Made by a program: the position numbers and the translations under genes
Part shown: positions 13,979 through 21,358 of the stretch, piece by piece
Layout of the letters: every line of letters begins with the position of its first letter
Position numbering within the stretch: the stretch's first letter is position 1
NCBI GenBank assembly: GCA_044340025.1
Contig: JBIIUJ010000028.1
Coordinates: 1 to 22,783 of the forward strand
DNA length: 22,783 nt
Direction: 5' to 3'
Source: JBIIUJ01 sp044340025
GTDB taxonomy: Bacteria > Pseudomonadota > Alphaproteobacteria > Caulobacterales > Aquidulcibacteraceae
Notes under the pieces: generated by a model
Database searches by the model: none
Seen by the model: the letters and a program-made list of their open reading frames with translations, nothing else
What the model was told of the DNA's origin: nothing

Positions 13979-15022
13979 TCAGGGAAACAGCGGCTCGAGG
14001 GCGAGGCCCAGCGTCTCGTCCCAGCCCATGATGACGTTGAGATTCTGCACCGCCTGTCCGCCGGAGCCCTTCACCAGATTGTCGATCACGGCCACCACGA
14101 TGGCGCGACCAGGAATGCGATCGGCGAAGAGCGCAATCACACAGAGGTTGGAACCACGCACCCAGCGCGTGTCTGGCGAGGCGCCGGCGGCGGCGACCTT
14201 CACGAATGGCTCGTCAGCGTAGCGGGCCTGAAGCAGCGCGCGCGCGGCCTCCACGCTCGCGCCCGGGGCGAGCTTCACGTGGCAAGTGACCAGTTCGCCG
14301 CGCGCCATGGGCACAAGATGCGGGGTGAAATTCACCGTCACAGGCTGGCCATAGGCAAGGCCGAGCTCCTGCTCGATTTCGGGGGCATGACGATGCGCTC
14401 CGACCGAATAGGCGTGCAGACCCTCGGCCGCCTCGCAGAAGAGATTGGCCTCCTTCAGCGACCGCCCGGCGCCCGAGACGCCGGACTTCGCATCGATGAT
14501 CACATCGTCCGGCAGCGCCACGCCGCCCTCGATCAGCGGCTTCAGCGCCAGAAGCGCGGCGGTGGGATAGCAGCCCGGACAAGCGACGATGGGCGGATCG
14601 GCGCGCAGCGCGTCGCGCGCGAACTCGGTGAGGCCATAGACGGCGTTCATCGTCTTGCCAGGCTGGCTGTGGGTCCGGCCATAGGTCTCGGCATAGCGCT
14701 TCGGGTCGCGGAACCGATAATCCGCGGAGAGATCAATCACCCGCACATGCCGCGGCAGGCCACCCAGGGTCTCTTCGCTCGCGCCATGCGGCAGGCAGCC
14801 GAAGGCGACGTCCACGTCGGCCCAGGCGACGTCGTCGGCCTTCTGGAGCGCGCGATCCGCCATGCTGTGAAGGTGAGGAAACAGCTCGCCCAGCTTGCGC
14901 CCGGCCTGCTGGTTGGCGGTGATCGGGCCAACGTGCACGTTCGGGTGGCGCGCCAGAAGGCGCAGGGTTTCTGCGCCCGTGTATCCCGATGCCCCCAGAA
15001 CGGCGGCGGTGATCTGCGCCAT
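13979..15022 (-). CDS. argC: N-acetyl-gamma-glutamyl-phosphate reductase
   Basis: 347 residues, the type-1 ArgC length. It catalyses the NADPH-dependent reduction of N-acetylglutamyl-phosphate, third step of arginine synthesis. Seen: the nucleotide-binding VLGASGYTGAETLRLL (8-23), CLPHGASEE (76-84), VIDLSADYRFRD (95-106) and AVYGLTEF (127-134). The active-site Cys151 lies in IVACPGCYPTAALLAL, with GVSGAGRSLKEANLF and the His-rich SVGAHRHAPEIEQEL following. AGGGAGAG lies about 10 bases before the ATG. No other arg gene is nearby. It is followed by queG after 27 bases and is probably co-transcribed with it. Confidence 0.98.
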   Translation of the reverse strand: MAQITAAVLGASGYTGAETLRLLARHPNVHVGPITANQQAGRKLGELFPHLHSMADRALQKADDVAWADVDVAFGCLPHGASEETLGGLPRHVRVIDLSADYRFRDPKRYAETYGRTHSQPGKTMNAVYGLTEFARDALRADPPIVACPGCYPTAALLALKPLIEGGVALPDDVIIDAKSGVSGAGRSLKEANLFCEAAEGLHAYSVGAHRHAPEIEQELGLAYGQPVTVNFTPHLVPMARGELVTCHVKLAPGASVEAARALLQARYADEPFVKVAAAGASPDTRWVRGSNLCVIALFADRIPGRAIVVAVIDNLVKGSGGQAVQNLNVIMGWDETLGLALEPLFP

Positions 15023-15111
15023 GACGACACGCTCTCCCTGTGCAGGGCCAAGCGCTTAAGCCGCGCGGGCGGGCTTGTCATCCCGCGCGCTTGCGCTGTG
15101 CGGGGTGTGGC

Positions 15112-15863
15112 TCAGTGCGGCTCCTCGCCGCCGGAGACGTTCATGCTTTCAGCGGTGATGTAGGCGGCCTCGTCCGTGCAGAGCCATGCGACCGCGTTGG
15201 CGGTGTCTTCGGGCAGGCCAGGCCGGCGCAGCGGAATGCGGTTGGCCATCGCCTTGAGATATTCCTCCACATTGGCTGCGCCCACGACCTTGGAGAAATA
15301 CTCATTCTGCCAGGCGCCCAGCCATGCTTGGAGGATGTATAGGCCTGGGCGTGCGGAAAGCCGGACTTGGCCGCCTGGCTGGCGATATTGATGATCCGGC
15401 CGCCCTTTCCGGCTGCGATCATGCGCCGGGCGGCCGATTGCAGGCCAAGGAAGCAGCCCTTCAGGTTCACATCCAGCACTGCGTCCCAGTCGGCCTCGGT
15501 CACCTCAAGAAGCGGCTTCATGATGTAGCCGATGCCGGCGTTGTTCACCCAGATGTCGAGCCCGCCAAATGTGGAGACGGCGTGGGCGGCCAGCGCCTCC
15601 ACTTCGGCCGGGACGCGCACGTCGCAGGCCTTCATCGTGACCTCAGCGCCGAGCGCGCGCAGTTCTGCGGCGATTTGCTCCATCTCCGAAAGCTCGCCGA
15701 CATGTTCGGCGCTCGTGGCGGCGTCGCGCGCGGATCCGATGTCGGACAGCACGATCTTGCAGCCTTCCAGCGCCAATTTGCGCGCAATCGCTTCCCCGAG
15801 GCCTTTCTTCCGGCCGGAGCCCGTGATCACCGCCACCTTGCCGTCGAGCCGTTTCGTCGCCAC
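15112..15863 (-). pseudogene. Short-chain dehydrogenase/reductase broken by an internal deletion and frameshift
   Basis: The GTG start at 15863 (AGGGG 7-8 bases upstream) gives MATKRLDGKVAVITGSG. The first 181 codons carry all N-terminal SDR marks: NAD(P) motif TGSGRKKGLG (14-23, two residues longer than the usual TGxxxGxG), CDVR, NNAGIG (107-112), NIASQAAK with the catalytic Ser, and Y175-x3-K179 in AYTSSKHG. After SSKHG the frame becomes nonsense (WAPGRMSISPRSW) and stops at 15141. The next minus-strand frame resumes a normal SDR end from 15321: LGAWQNEYFSKVVGAANVEEYL, RIPLRRPGLPEDTANAVAWL, ITAESMNVSGGEEPH, stop at 15112. The usual helix and N-x-x-x-P-G segment between these parts is missing, about 30 codons. 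This could be a true deletion or an assembly error. Confidence 0.8.
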
Positions 15864-15990
15864 CGCGTTCCCCTCACGTTGCTTTTGGTCAACTCCGACC
15901 ATCCAAGGTGCTATATCGTCGCCAGCACGCACACGATGCAAGCGGGCGTTCGGCCCGCGCCACATCTCAGGAAGCGACGGAGAGACCCCG

Positions 15991-17232
15991 ATGGACGGCT
16001 CCACCCCTCCCGCCAAGCCGATCGAAGCCCGCCCCTACGACGGCCCGCCGGATTATCGCGCCGTCGGCCGCCACGGCATGTTCGCCGAGACGAGCCACGA
16101 TGAGATCGCGCGGTTCAACTTCCTCGCCCACATGAACCGGCACCTCGCCTCCAAGGTGATGCCCGGCGTGAAGAAGGCCTATGAGGGCAGGGTCGAGCCA
16201 GCGTTCGAGCGCGCCCACAAGCGCAAGCCGCAGAGCCGGCACGAAGTGCGCCGCGCCCTGCTGGACGACACCGCCTTTCAGTGGTGGTCTGCGCTGCGCC
16301 GCGCCACCATGGAACAGCGCCAGCAGGCCGGCCGCTGGGTGACGATCCGTCAGGCCGATCATCTCAACGCCAAGGCGGCGGCCCTCACGCAGGGCGATCC
16401 GCGCCTGCAGCTCGACCCCGCGCTGCCGCTGCCGCGCTATGTCTCGGCGATCGATCATCACTGCATGCCGGGCAGCTATCACACGGAGCTTGAAGCCGGC
16501 GACGTGACCGGTCCCGCCAACTACGACATCGGCATCTTCGCCACCACGGGCGGCGCGCTGGGCCGGTTCAACGATGGCGGCGGTCAGGCCATCGCGCGCT
16601 GGGTGAGAAAGAACCTTCCCGGCTTCGAGCCAAAGCGCATCCTCGATCTGGGCGCTGGCCTTGGCCATAACGTGCTGCCGATCGCGCAGGCTTTCCCCAA
16701 CGCCGAAGTGGTGGCCGCCGATGTCGCTGCGCCCATGCTCCGCTATGGCCTTGCACGCGCCAAGACGCTGGGCGTGGAAAACGTCACCTTCGTGCAGGGC
16801 GACGCCTCGAACCTCTCGCAATACCCTGACGAGAGCTTCGACATGATCCATACCTGCATGTTCCTGCATGAGACCAGCTTCAAATCGATGCAGGAAATCT
16901 TCAAGGAAACCAACCGCCTGCTGAAACCGGGCGGCGTGGTATTCCATGTCGAGCAGCCGCAATACAGCGCCGACATGTCGCTGTTCGAGCAGGCGATGCG
17001 CGACTGGGACGCCTTCTACAATTCCGAGCCCTTCTGGACGAAGATGCACGAGGTGGATCTCGACGCCTACATGCAGAAGGCCGGCTTTGCGAAGGACGCG
17101 CTGATCCATGGCGGGGTCGCCGCGGTGGTGGACACCAGCATCTTCCCAGACAGCGGCTCTGACGACGTGGAAGACTATGGCCGCAAGGCGGCCTGGCATG
17201 TCGTGGGCGCCCGCAAACCGGAGACCGTGTGA
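15991..17232 (+). CDS. Two-part SAM-dependent methyltransferase of unknown substrate
   Basis: 413 residues from the ATG at 15991, with GGAGAG about 8 bases upstream. Residues 1-205 form an unrecognised N-terminal region (basic EGRVEPAFERAHKRKPQSR, then YVSAIDHHCMPGSYHTEL, NYDIGIFATTGG). The C-terminal half is a class I methyltransferase: motif I ILDLGAGLGHN (217-227), the acidic end of beta-2 in VVAADVAAPMLRYGLARAK, VTFVQGDASNLSQYPDESFDMIHTC (motifs around QGDA and the IHTC strand), then RLLKPGGVVFHVEQP. No transmembrane segment or signal is seen. The last base of its stop is the first base of the next gene's ATG, so the two are coupled. It diverges from the broken SDR. The substrate is unknown; a small-molecule acceptor is more likely than RNA or DNA by fold, but that is inference. 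Confidence 0.8.
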   Translation: MDGSTPPAKPIEARPYDGPPDYRAVGRHGMFAETSHDEIARFNFLAHMNRHLASKVMPGVKKAYEGRVEPAFERAHKRKPQSRHEVRRALLDDTAFQWWSALRRATMEQRQQAGRWVTIRQADHLNAKAAALTQGDPRLQLDPALPLPRYVSAIDHHCMPGSYHTELEAGDVTGPANYDIGIFATTGGALGRFNDGGGQAIARWVRKNLPGFEPKRILDLGAGLGHNVLPIAQAFPNAEVVAADVAAPMLRYGLARAKTLGVENVTFVQGDASNLSQYPDESFDMIHTCMFLHETSFKSMQEIFKETNRLLKPGGVVFHVEQPQYSADMSLFEQAMRDWDAFYNSEPFWTKMHEVDLDAYMQKAGFAKDALIHGGVAAVVDTSIFPDSGSDDVEDYGRKAAWHVVGARKPETV

Positions 17233-17588
17233 TGAGCCTTGATCCTCTCGCCCTTGCCGGCGCCAAGTCCAAGGGCAAGCGGCCCTGTTTCCTGCGCGAT
17301 CCGGACGTGGAGCGCGCGCTCGCCGTCACCATGGCGGTGGCGCAGGAGCTTTCAGTGATGCGCGAACGCATGGACACGATCGAGCGCCTGCTCGACGTGA
17401 AGGGCGTGATCACCCGCCACGACATCGAGCATTTCGCGCCGACCAAATCCCAGGCGGAAGAGCGCGGCGCCTGGACCCAGGAGTATATCGCCCGCATCCT
17501 GCGCGTTATCCAGCAGGAGAATGAGGCGCTCGAGACGCTGGGCGAAGAGACCTCGGAAGAGATCGCAGAAGAGCTGGCGCGGGTCTAA
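17232..17588 (+). CDS. Small hypothetical protein coupled to the methyltransferase
   Basis: 118 residues starting at the ATG that shares one base with the methyltransferase stop (TGATG). I do not recognise the family. Seen: a basic start with KSKGKRPCFLRDPDVERAL (12-30), helix ALAVTMAVAQELSVMRERMDTIERLL (29-54) with heptad-like Leu/Met spacing, VKGVITRHDIEHFAP (56-70) and a second helix to the end that is very acidic (NEALETLGEETSEEIAEELARV). It has no signal peptide or membrane helix. The tight coupling suggests it binds or regulates the methyltransferase, for instance as a dimerising subunit, but this is inference from context. Codon use and GC look like the neighbours. Confidence 0.75.
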   Translation: MSLDPLALAGAKSKGKRPCFLRDPDVERALAVTMAVAQELSVMRERMDTIERLLDVKGVITRHDIEHFAPTKSQAEERGAWTQEYIARILRVIQQENEALETLGEETSEEIAEELARV

Positions 17589-17597
17589 GCCCGCGCC
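17576..17597. terminator. GC-rich hairpin over the stop codon between convergent genes
   Basis: A perfect 8-bp stem (GGCGCGGG / CCCGCGCC) with loop TCTAAG contains the stop codon of the 118-residue protein gene. It sits between convergent genes whose stops are 19 bases apart. No T-run follows on either strand, so intrinsic termination is uncertain. Confidence 0.3.
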
Positions 17598-17607
17598 AAC
17601 GATTGCC

Positions 17608-18054
17608 TCAGCCGTAGAGCACCGTCACCCATTCAGCGACGAGGGCAGGGCGGTCCTGACCCTCGATCTCGACGGTGCATTCACGCGTCATGGTGAACCC
17701 GCCGGCTTTGGCTTCAACAGACAGGCATTTTTCGCGCAGGCGCACGCGCGAACCGACCGGCACCATGTTGGTGAATCGCAGCTTGTTCAGCCCGTAATTG
17801 ATGCCACGCGTCACGCCCTGAACCATCAGGTTCTGGGCCGAGAGCACGGGCAGAAGCGACAGGGTCAGAAATCCGTGCGCGATCGTGGAGCCCATCTCCT
17901 TTTTCGCGCGGTCCACGTCCACATGGATCCACTGGTGGTCGCCCGTGGCGTCAGCGAACAGGTTGATCTGCTCCTGAGTGATGGTCACCCAGTCTGAAAC
18001 GCCAATGTCCTGGCCGGCAAGGCTTGGCAGTTCGGCGTAGGCGATGGTCTTCAT
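17608..18054 (-). CDS. MaoC-like (R)-specific enoyl-CoA hydratase
   Basis: 148 residues, single hot-dog fold, usual length for a monofunctional MaoC dehydratase. It most likely hydrates a 2-enoyl-CoA or similar thioester. The hydratase motif is clear: FADATGDHQWIHVDVDRAKK with Asp39 and His44 in the D-x4-H active-site arrangement, followed by STIAHGFLTLSLLPVL (56-71) with the conserved His-Gly. YGLNKLRFTNMVPVGSRVRLREK (about 87-109) is the usual second block. It starts with a GGGAGCG Shine-Dalgarno. It has its own candidate promoter (18085-18112) and converges on the small hypothetical gene. The real acyl substrate is not evident. Confidence 0.92.
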   Translation of the reverse strand: MKTIAYAELPSLAGQDIGVSDWVTITQEQINLFADATGDHQWIHVDVDRAKKEMGSTIAHGFLTLSLLPVLSAQNLMVQGVTRGINYGLNKLRFTNMVPVGSRVRLREKCLSVEAKAGGFTMTRECTVEIEGQDRPALVAEWVTVLYG

Positions 18055-18084
18055 GGCGGCGCTCCCTTGGCTTTGTCCGCCTCG

Positions 18085-18112
18085 TGTAGACCGAGCGATC
18101 CGGTTGCGCCAA
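18085..18112 (-). promoter_or_regulatory. Putative promoter of the MaoC-like gene
   Basis: On the minus strand TTGGCG (18112-18107), 16-bp spacer, TCTACA (18090-18085), start predicted near 18078. The -35 overlaps an inverted repeat CCAAGG-N8-CCTTGG (18109-18128) that could be an operator or the end of the upstream DUF1838 transcript. Confidence 0.35.
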
Positions 18113-18137
18113 GGGCGGCGCGCCTTGGCTGCTTTGC

Positions 18138-18932
18138 CTACAGATCGAAGACGTTGGCATCCGCCTTGAGGGCTGCTTCCACAAGCCAGGGTGGGAAAGC
18201 CTCCGGGCCGCGCACCTTGATCCCGGTCATATGGACGCTGAGGGAGCCCTCCGGCTCCCGGATCTCCATCCAGTCGCGCCAGTTCTCCATCCCCGTGCCG
18301 GAAAACGAGGAGGCGCAGGCCGCACGCCCCTGGTCTGTCGCCTCGCGCCAGGCCGCCTGATAGGTAAAGAGCTGGAAGGCGGGATGCACCTCATAGCGCG
18401 GCGGCGAGATCAGCGTGTCGGTCAGGAGCAGCTTGTCCTCCACCCGCGCCCATGGGCGCACCACCGCGGGGTTGCGCTGCGTGCCCGGATCTTTCGGTCG
18501 ATTGGGGAATTTCCAGCCTTCTGTGGTGAGCAGGATCTCCGGATTGTCGTTCAGACGCGGCGGGATCGGATTGTCGCGGCCGGTATAGGGGTTGCGGAAC
18601 ACGCTGATGGGCTGGCCGGTCACGAGGTCGGTGTTCAAGGAAAAGTACTTGAACTTGAAGCGATATCCCTCTGGAATTTTTGTGAATTTCGAAAGTTGAA
18701 TCCCAATGGCGCCATAGAGCGGCTTGGGCAGATCGCGCTCCACCACGCCGAAGGTGCGGACTTCAACGCGCTCGAACACGGTTTTGCCCGATAGGTCGCC
18801 GCGCATGCGAATATAGGCGTCCAGGTTCTGCTGCGGGTCGTCGAGGTTGACTGGCGTGCGCGCCGCCGCCGTGCTGGCGGCGCCGGCCGCCAAGGCGAGG
18901 CCCGAAAGAGCGCGGCGGGACAGCTCAGTCAT
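18138..18932 (-). CDS. DUF1838 family protein with Tat-type signal
   Basis: 264 residues. The N-terminus (MTELSRRALSGLALAAGAASTAAA, 1-24) carries a twin-arginine S-R-R motif followed by a hydrophobic stretch and an Ala-x-Ala cleavage region, so export to the periplasm by Tat is likely. The body has DUF1838 features: NLDDPQQNLDAYIRMRGDL (29-47), the PKPLYGAIGIQ block, YFSLNTDLVTGQPISVFRNPYTG, AAWREATDQGR and ENWRDWMEIREPEGSLSVH. The family has no established activity; a bound cofactor would fit the Tat route but none can be seen. It overlaps the hydrolase gene upstream by 8 bases, so the two are co-translated. Confidence 0.8.
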   Translation of the reverse strand: MTELSRRALSGLALAAGAASTAAARTPVNLDDPQQNLDAYIRMRGDLSGKTVFERVEVRTFGVVERDLPKPLYGAIGIQLSKFTKIPEGYRFKFKYFSLNTDLVTGQPISVFRNPYTGRDNPIPPRLNDNPEILLTTEGWKFPNRPKDPGTQRNPAVVRPWARVEDKLLLTDTLISPPRYEVHPAFQLFTYQAAWREATDQGRAACASSFSGTGMENWRDWMEIREPEGSLSVHMTGIKVRGPEAFPPWLVEAALKADANVFDL

Positions 18933-19728
18933 TCAGGGGTTCTCCGGTCAGGAAGTCAGCAATGGCGCCGGCCCAGGCGGCTGGCTGTTCGTCGATGATG
19001 TCGTGGGTTCCGCCTGCAAGCTCGCCGTAGCTCTGGTCGGGCCGCAGCGCATGAGCCCGCCGGGTCGCCGCGTAGAGATCCTCGCCCGTATTGGTGAAGA
19101 ACAAGGTCGGCGCTGTGATGGCGGCGAGATCGGCGGCCATGTCGGACGCGAAAACCGCAGGAAACGCCATCCAGCTTGTCTGGCCTCGCGCCAGCCCCTC
19201 GATCACCCAGCGATGCATGGCGGCTAGATCTGTCCAACCCGGCGTCGCCTTGATGCGCGTGTCCCAGGCGCGCTGGAGGTGGGCGCCATCTGGCGCGATT
19301 TCGGTGGGGCCGAATTTGAAGGTGGAGAAAAAGGCCTTCTCCTCCGGCGAGAGCAGGGCGCAGCCGTTCAGCACGAGCCGGTCCACTGCTTCGGGGTGAC
19401 TGGCGGCGAACCGGGCTGCGACCGAGGCGCCGGTGTGGTGGCCGACGAGATGGGCCTTTGCGACGCCAAGATGGGCGAGCCCCGCCTCGATCACGCTTGC
19501 ATAGTCGTCCAGGCTCGGACCGGGCGCTGGCGCATCGCTCATGCCGAAGCCCCACATATCGAGCGCCAGACACGCCAGCCCGCGCGCGGCGAGCGCTGGC
19601 AAGGCCGCCTCGAACTGCGCCGACGACAGCGGCGACTGGTGCAGCAGGATCACGGGCGCGCCAACGCCGGCGGCGCGGGCATGGATCTGGCCGAAGCGGC
19701 CGTCGAGATAGAGGCGGCGGATGGTCAT
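18925..19728 (-). CDS. Alpha/beta-fold hydrolase with GHHTG nucleophile elbow
   Basis: 267 residues. Fold signatures are good: VILLHQSPLSSAQFEAALPAL (26-46, oxyanion-hole loop with HQ in place of HG), CLALDMWGFGMSDAP (53-67), a helix pattern around LVGHHTGASVAARFAAS (94-110), Asp217 in TNTGEDLYA and His242 in AGGTHDIIDEQP. The usual G-x-S-x-G is G96-H-H-T-G100, so the nucleophile position is His98 and no Ser is there. I recall a subfamily with LLHQTPRS and GHHTG, so this is probably a family trait rather than a damaged gene. No signal peptide is seen. It overlaps the DUF1838 gene as ATGACTGA. Confidence 0.88.
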   Translation of the reverse strand: MTIRRLYLDGRFGQIHARAAGVGAPVILLHQSPLSSAQFEAALPALAARGLACLALDMWGFGMSDAPAPGPSLDDYASVIEAGLAHLGVAKAHLVGHHTGASVAARFAASHPEAVDRLVLNGCALLSPEEKAFFSTFKFGPTEIAPDGAHLQRAWDTRIKATPGWTDLAAMHRWVIEGLARGQTSWMAFPAVFASDMAADLAAITAPTLFFTNTGEDLYAATRRAHALRPDQSYGELAGGTHDIIDEQPAAWAGAIADFLTGEPLND

Positions 19729-19812
19729 GCCGCCACGCTAACCCAGCCGCTCGCACGCGCGCGGCTGACCCGAGGCGATGGCCGGCGGGCGGTCATGGCG
19801 CGCGCGGGACCC

Positions 19813-19907
19813 GTCATCCCGGCCGAAGCGAAGCGAAGAGCCGGCGCCCCAGGCAGGATACAGCTCCAGGAGGTTCCGGATCGGGCCGGCGGCCCGTCCG
19901 GGATGAC
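19813..19907. repeat. Intergenic palindromic element with GTCATCCCGG ends
   Basis: A 95-bp element bounded by GTCATCCCGG (19813-19822) and its exact inverse CCGGGATGAC (19898-19907). Inside are the short tandem GCGAA-GCGAA run of CCGAAGCGAAGCGAAGAGCC and the GC-rich palindrome GGGCCGGCGGCCC. It sits between the convergently placed 3' end of the metY-type gene and the start of the hydrolase gene. The layout is that of the dispersed palindromic repeats common in alphaproteobacteria; copy number elsewhere cannot be seen here. Confidence 0.6.
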
Positions 19908-19914
19908 AGGGGCC

Positions 19915-21225
19915 TCAGACCCCCGCCAGCGCCTGCTCCAGATCGGCGATGATGTCGGCCACATCCTCGATCCCGATGGACAGGCGCACGGCCTCTGGCG
20001 CGGCCCCGGCGGCGGCGCGCTGCTCGTCGGAGAGCTGGCGGTGGGTGGTGGAGGCGGAGTGGATCACCAGGCTTTTGGTGTCGCCGATGTTGGCGAGCAG
20101 GCTGAAGAGCTTGAGGCCGGAAGCCACCTTCAGCGCCGCCTCATAGCCGCCCTTCACCCCGAAGGTGAACACGCTGCCGGCGCCCTTGGGTGTGTATTTC
20201 TTCGCCCGCTTGTGGTGGCGGTGGCTCTTCAGGCCGGCATACGAGACCCAAGCGACCTTTTCGTGCTTTTCCAGCCATTGCGCCACGGCCAGCGCATTGT
20301 CGGCATGACGCTGCATGCGCAACGGCAATGTCTCCACGCCCGTGGCGATCAGGAAGGCGTTGAACGGCGAGATCGCGGGGCCAAGATCGCGCAGAGCAAA
20401 CGCGCGCACGGCGATGGCAAGCGAGATGTTGACCGCGGCTCCGCCCGGGCCAAGCCCGATGGCGCCAAACACGTCATGGATGACGAGACCGTTATAGAAG
20501 TCCAACGGAGCTGTGAGCGTTGGGAACTTCTCCTTGTGGGCGCCCCAGTCGAATGTGCCGGCGTCCACCACGACGCCGCCGATCGAATTGCCGTGGCCGC
20601 CGAGGAACTTGGTGGCGGAGTGAACCACGATGTCGGCGCCATGCTCGATCGGCCGGCAGAGATAGGGCGAGGCCATCGTGTTATCGACGATCAGCGGCAC
20701 GCCGGCGGCGTGGGCCGCCTTGGCGACTGCTTCAATGTCCGTCACGAGGCCGCCCGGATTGGCGAGGCTTTCGATGAAGACCGCGCGGGTCTTCTTCGTG
20801 ATCGCCTTCTTCAGGCTTTTCGGGTCGTCGATGTCGAACCAGCGCACCGTCCAGCCGTTCTTCCTGAAGCTGTGCGCGAACTGATTGATCGAGCCGCCAT
20901 AAAGCTGGCGGGCGGCGGCGAATTCGGCGCCTGGCTCCATCAGCACATGGAATACCATGTGCTGTGCTGCGTGGCCGGAAGCGACCGCCACCGCCGCCGT
21001 GCCGCCTTCCAGCGCCGCGATCCGATCCTCCAGCACGGCCGTCGTCGGATTGGTGAGCCGGGTGTAGATCTGACCGAACTCCTGCAGCGCGAAAAGCCGC
21101 GCGGCGTGGTCAGCGTCCTTGAACACGAAACTCGTTGTCTGATGGATCGGCGTGGCGCGGCTGCCGGTCACCGGGTCGGGCGCTGCGCCGGCGTGAATGG
21201 CGCGGGTGGCGAAGCCTTGGCTCAT
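19915..21225 (-). CDS. metY: O-acetylhomoserine sulfhydrylase (MetY type)
   Basis: 436 residues from the ATG at 21225, with GGAGGA about 10 bases upstream. It makes homocysteine from O-acetylhomoserine and sulfide, or acts as a related gamma-replacement enzyme. PLP-fold Cys/Met family features are ATRAIHAG (6-13), ATPIHQTTSFVF (24-35), YTRLTNPTTAVLEDRIAALEGG (54-75), FIESLANPGG (150-159), VDNTMASPYLCRPIEHGADIVVHSATKFLGGHGNS (about 180-214, PLP Lys206) and LKLFSLLANIGDTKSLVIHSASTTH near the C-terminus. Length and the long 220-290 insert favour the MetY subgroup over cystathionine gamma-synthase. An in-frame ATG extension exists but lacks homology. It is divergent from rplM, and its leader can fold to hide the Shine-Dalgarno. 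Confidence 0.93.
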   Translation of the reverse strand: MSQGFATRAIHAGAAPDPVTGSRATPIHQTTSFVFKDADHAARLFALQEFGQIYTRLTNPTTAVLEDRIAALEGGTAAVAVASGHAAQHMVFHVLMEPGAEFAAARQLYGGSINQFAHSFRKNGWTVRWFDIDDPKSLKKAITKKTRAVFIESLANPGGLVTDIEAVAKAAHAAGVPLIVDNTMASPYLCRPIEHGADIVVHSATKFLGGHGNSIGGVVVDAGTFDWGAHKEKFPTLTAPLDFYNGLVIHDVFGAIGLGPGGAAVNISLAIAVRAFALRDLGPAISPFNAFLIATGVETLPLRMQRHADNALAVAQWLEKHEKVAWVSYAGLKSHRHHKRAKKYTPKGAGSVFTFGVKGGYEAALKVASGLKLFSLLANIGDTKSLVIHSASTTHRQLSDEQRAAAGAAPEAVRLSIGIEDVADIIADLEQALAGV

Positions 21226-21234
21226 GGGTGCTGA

Positions 21235-21273
21235 TCCTCCGGGTGGGGCTGTTCCGCCCCCGCGCACGGAGGA
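21235..21273 (-). promoter_or_regulatory. Leader hairpin that can mask the metY Shine-Dalgarno
   Basis: In the metY transcript TCCTCCG (21273-21267) can pair perfectly with CGGAGGA (21241-21235), which is the Shine-Dalgarno. An inner stem GGGGC / GCCCC (21260-21256 with 21249-21245) has a 6-base loop. This would block ribosome access when folded. It does not match the SAM-II or SAM/SAH riboswitch cores I know. Confidence 0.4.
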
Positions 21274-21358
21274 GGAAGAGGGTGTGCTGCGGGGGTGCAT
21301 ATCGGCGCGTCCTGTGCGCCACAATCAGTCTGCCTAACCCGTTCGAACAGTGGTCCTG

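Noticed and set aside
15077..15085. GTCATCCCG near argC as a second full palindromic element
   Set aside because: Only one end is present; no matching inverse is found nearby.
13295..15163. 622-codon plus-strand frame over queG and argC
   Set aside because: Mirror frame of two well-conserved genes, composition not protein-like.
19279..21234. 651-codon plus-strand frame antisense to metY and the hydrolase
   Set aside because: Antisense to two genes with clear motifs, and the product has no domain.
21226..21324. N-terminal extension of metY to the ATG at 21324 or 21300
   Set aside because: Residues before MSQGFATRAIH are Pro/Ser/Gly-rich and unlike the family. The GGAGGA Shine-Dalgarno fits the ATG at 21225.
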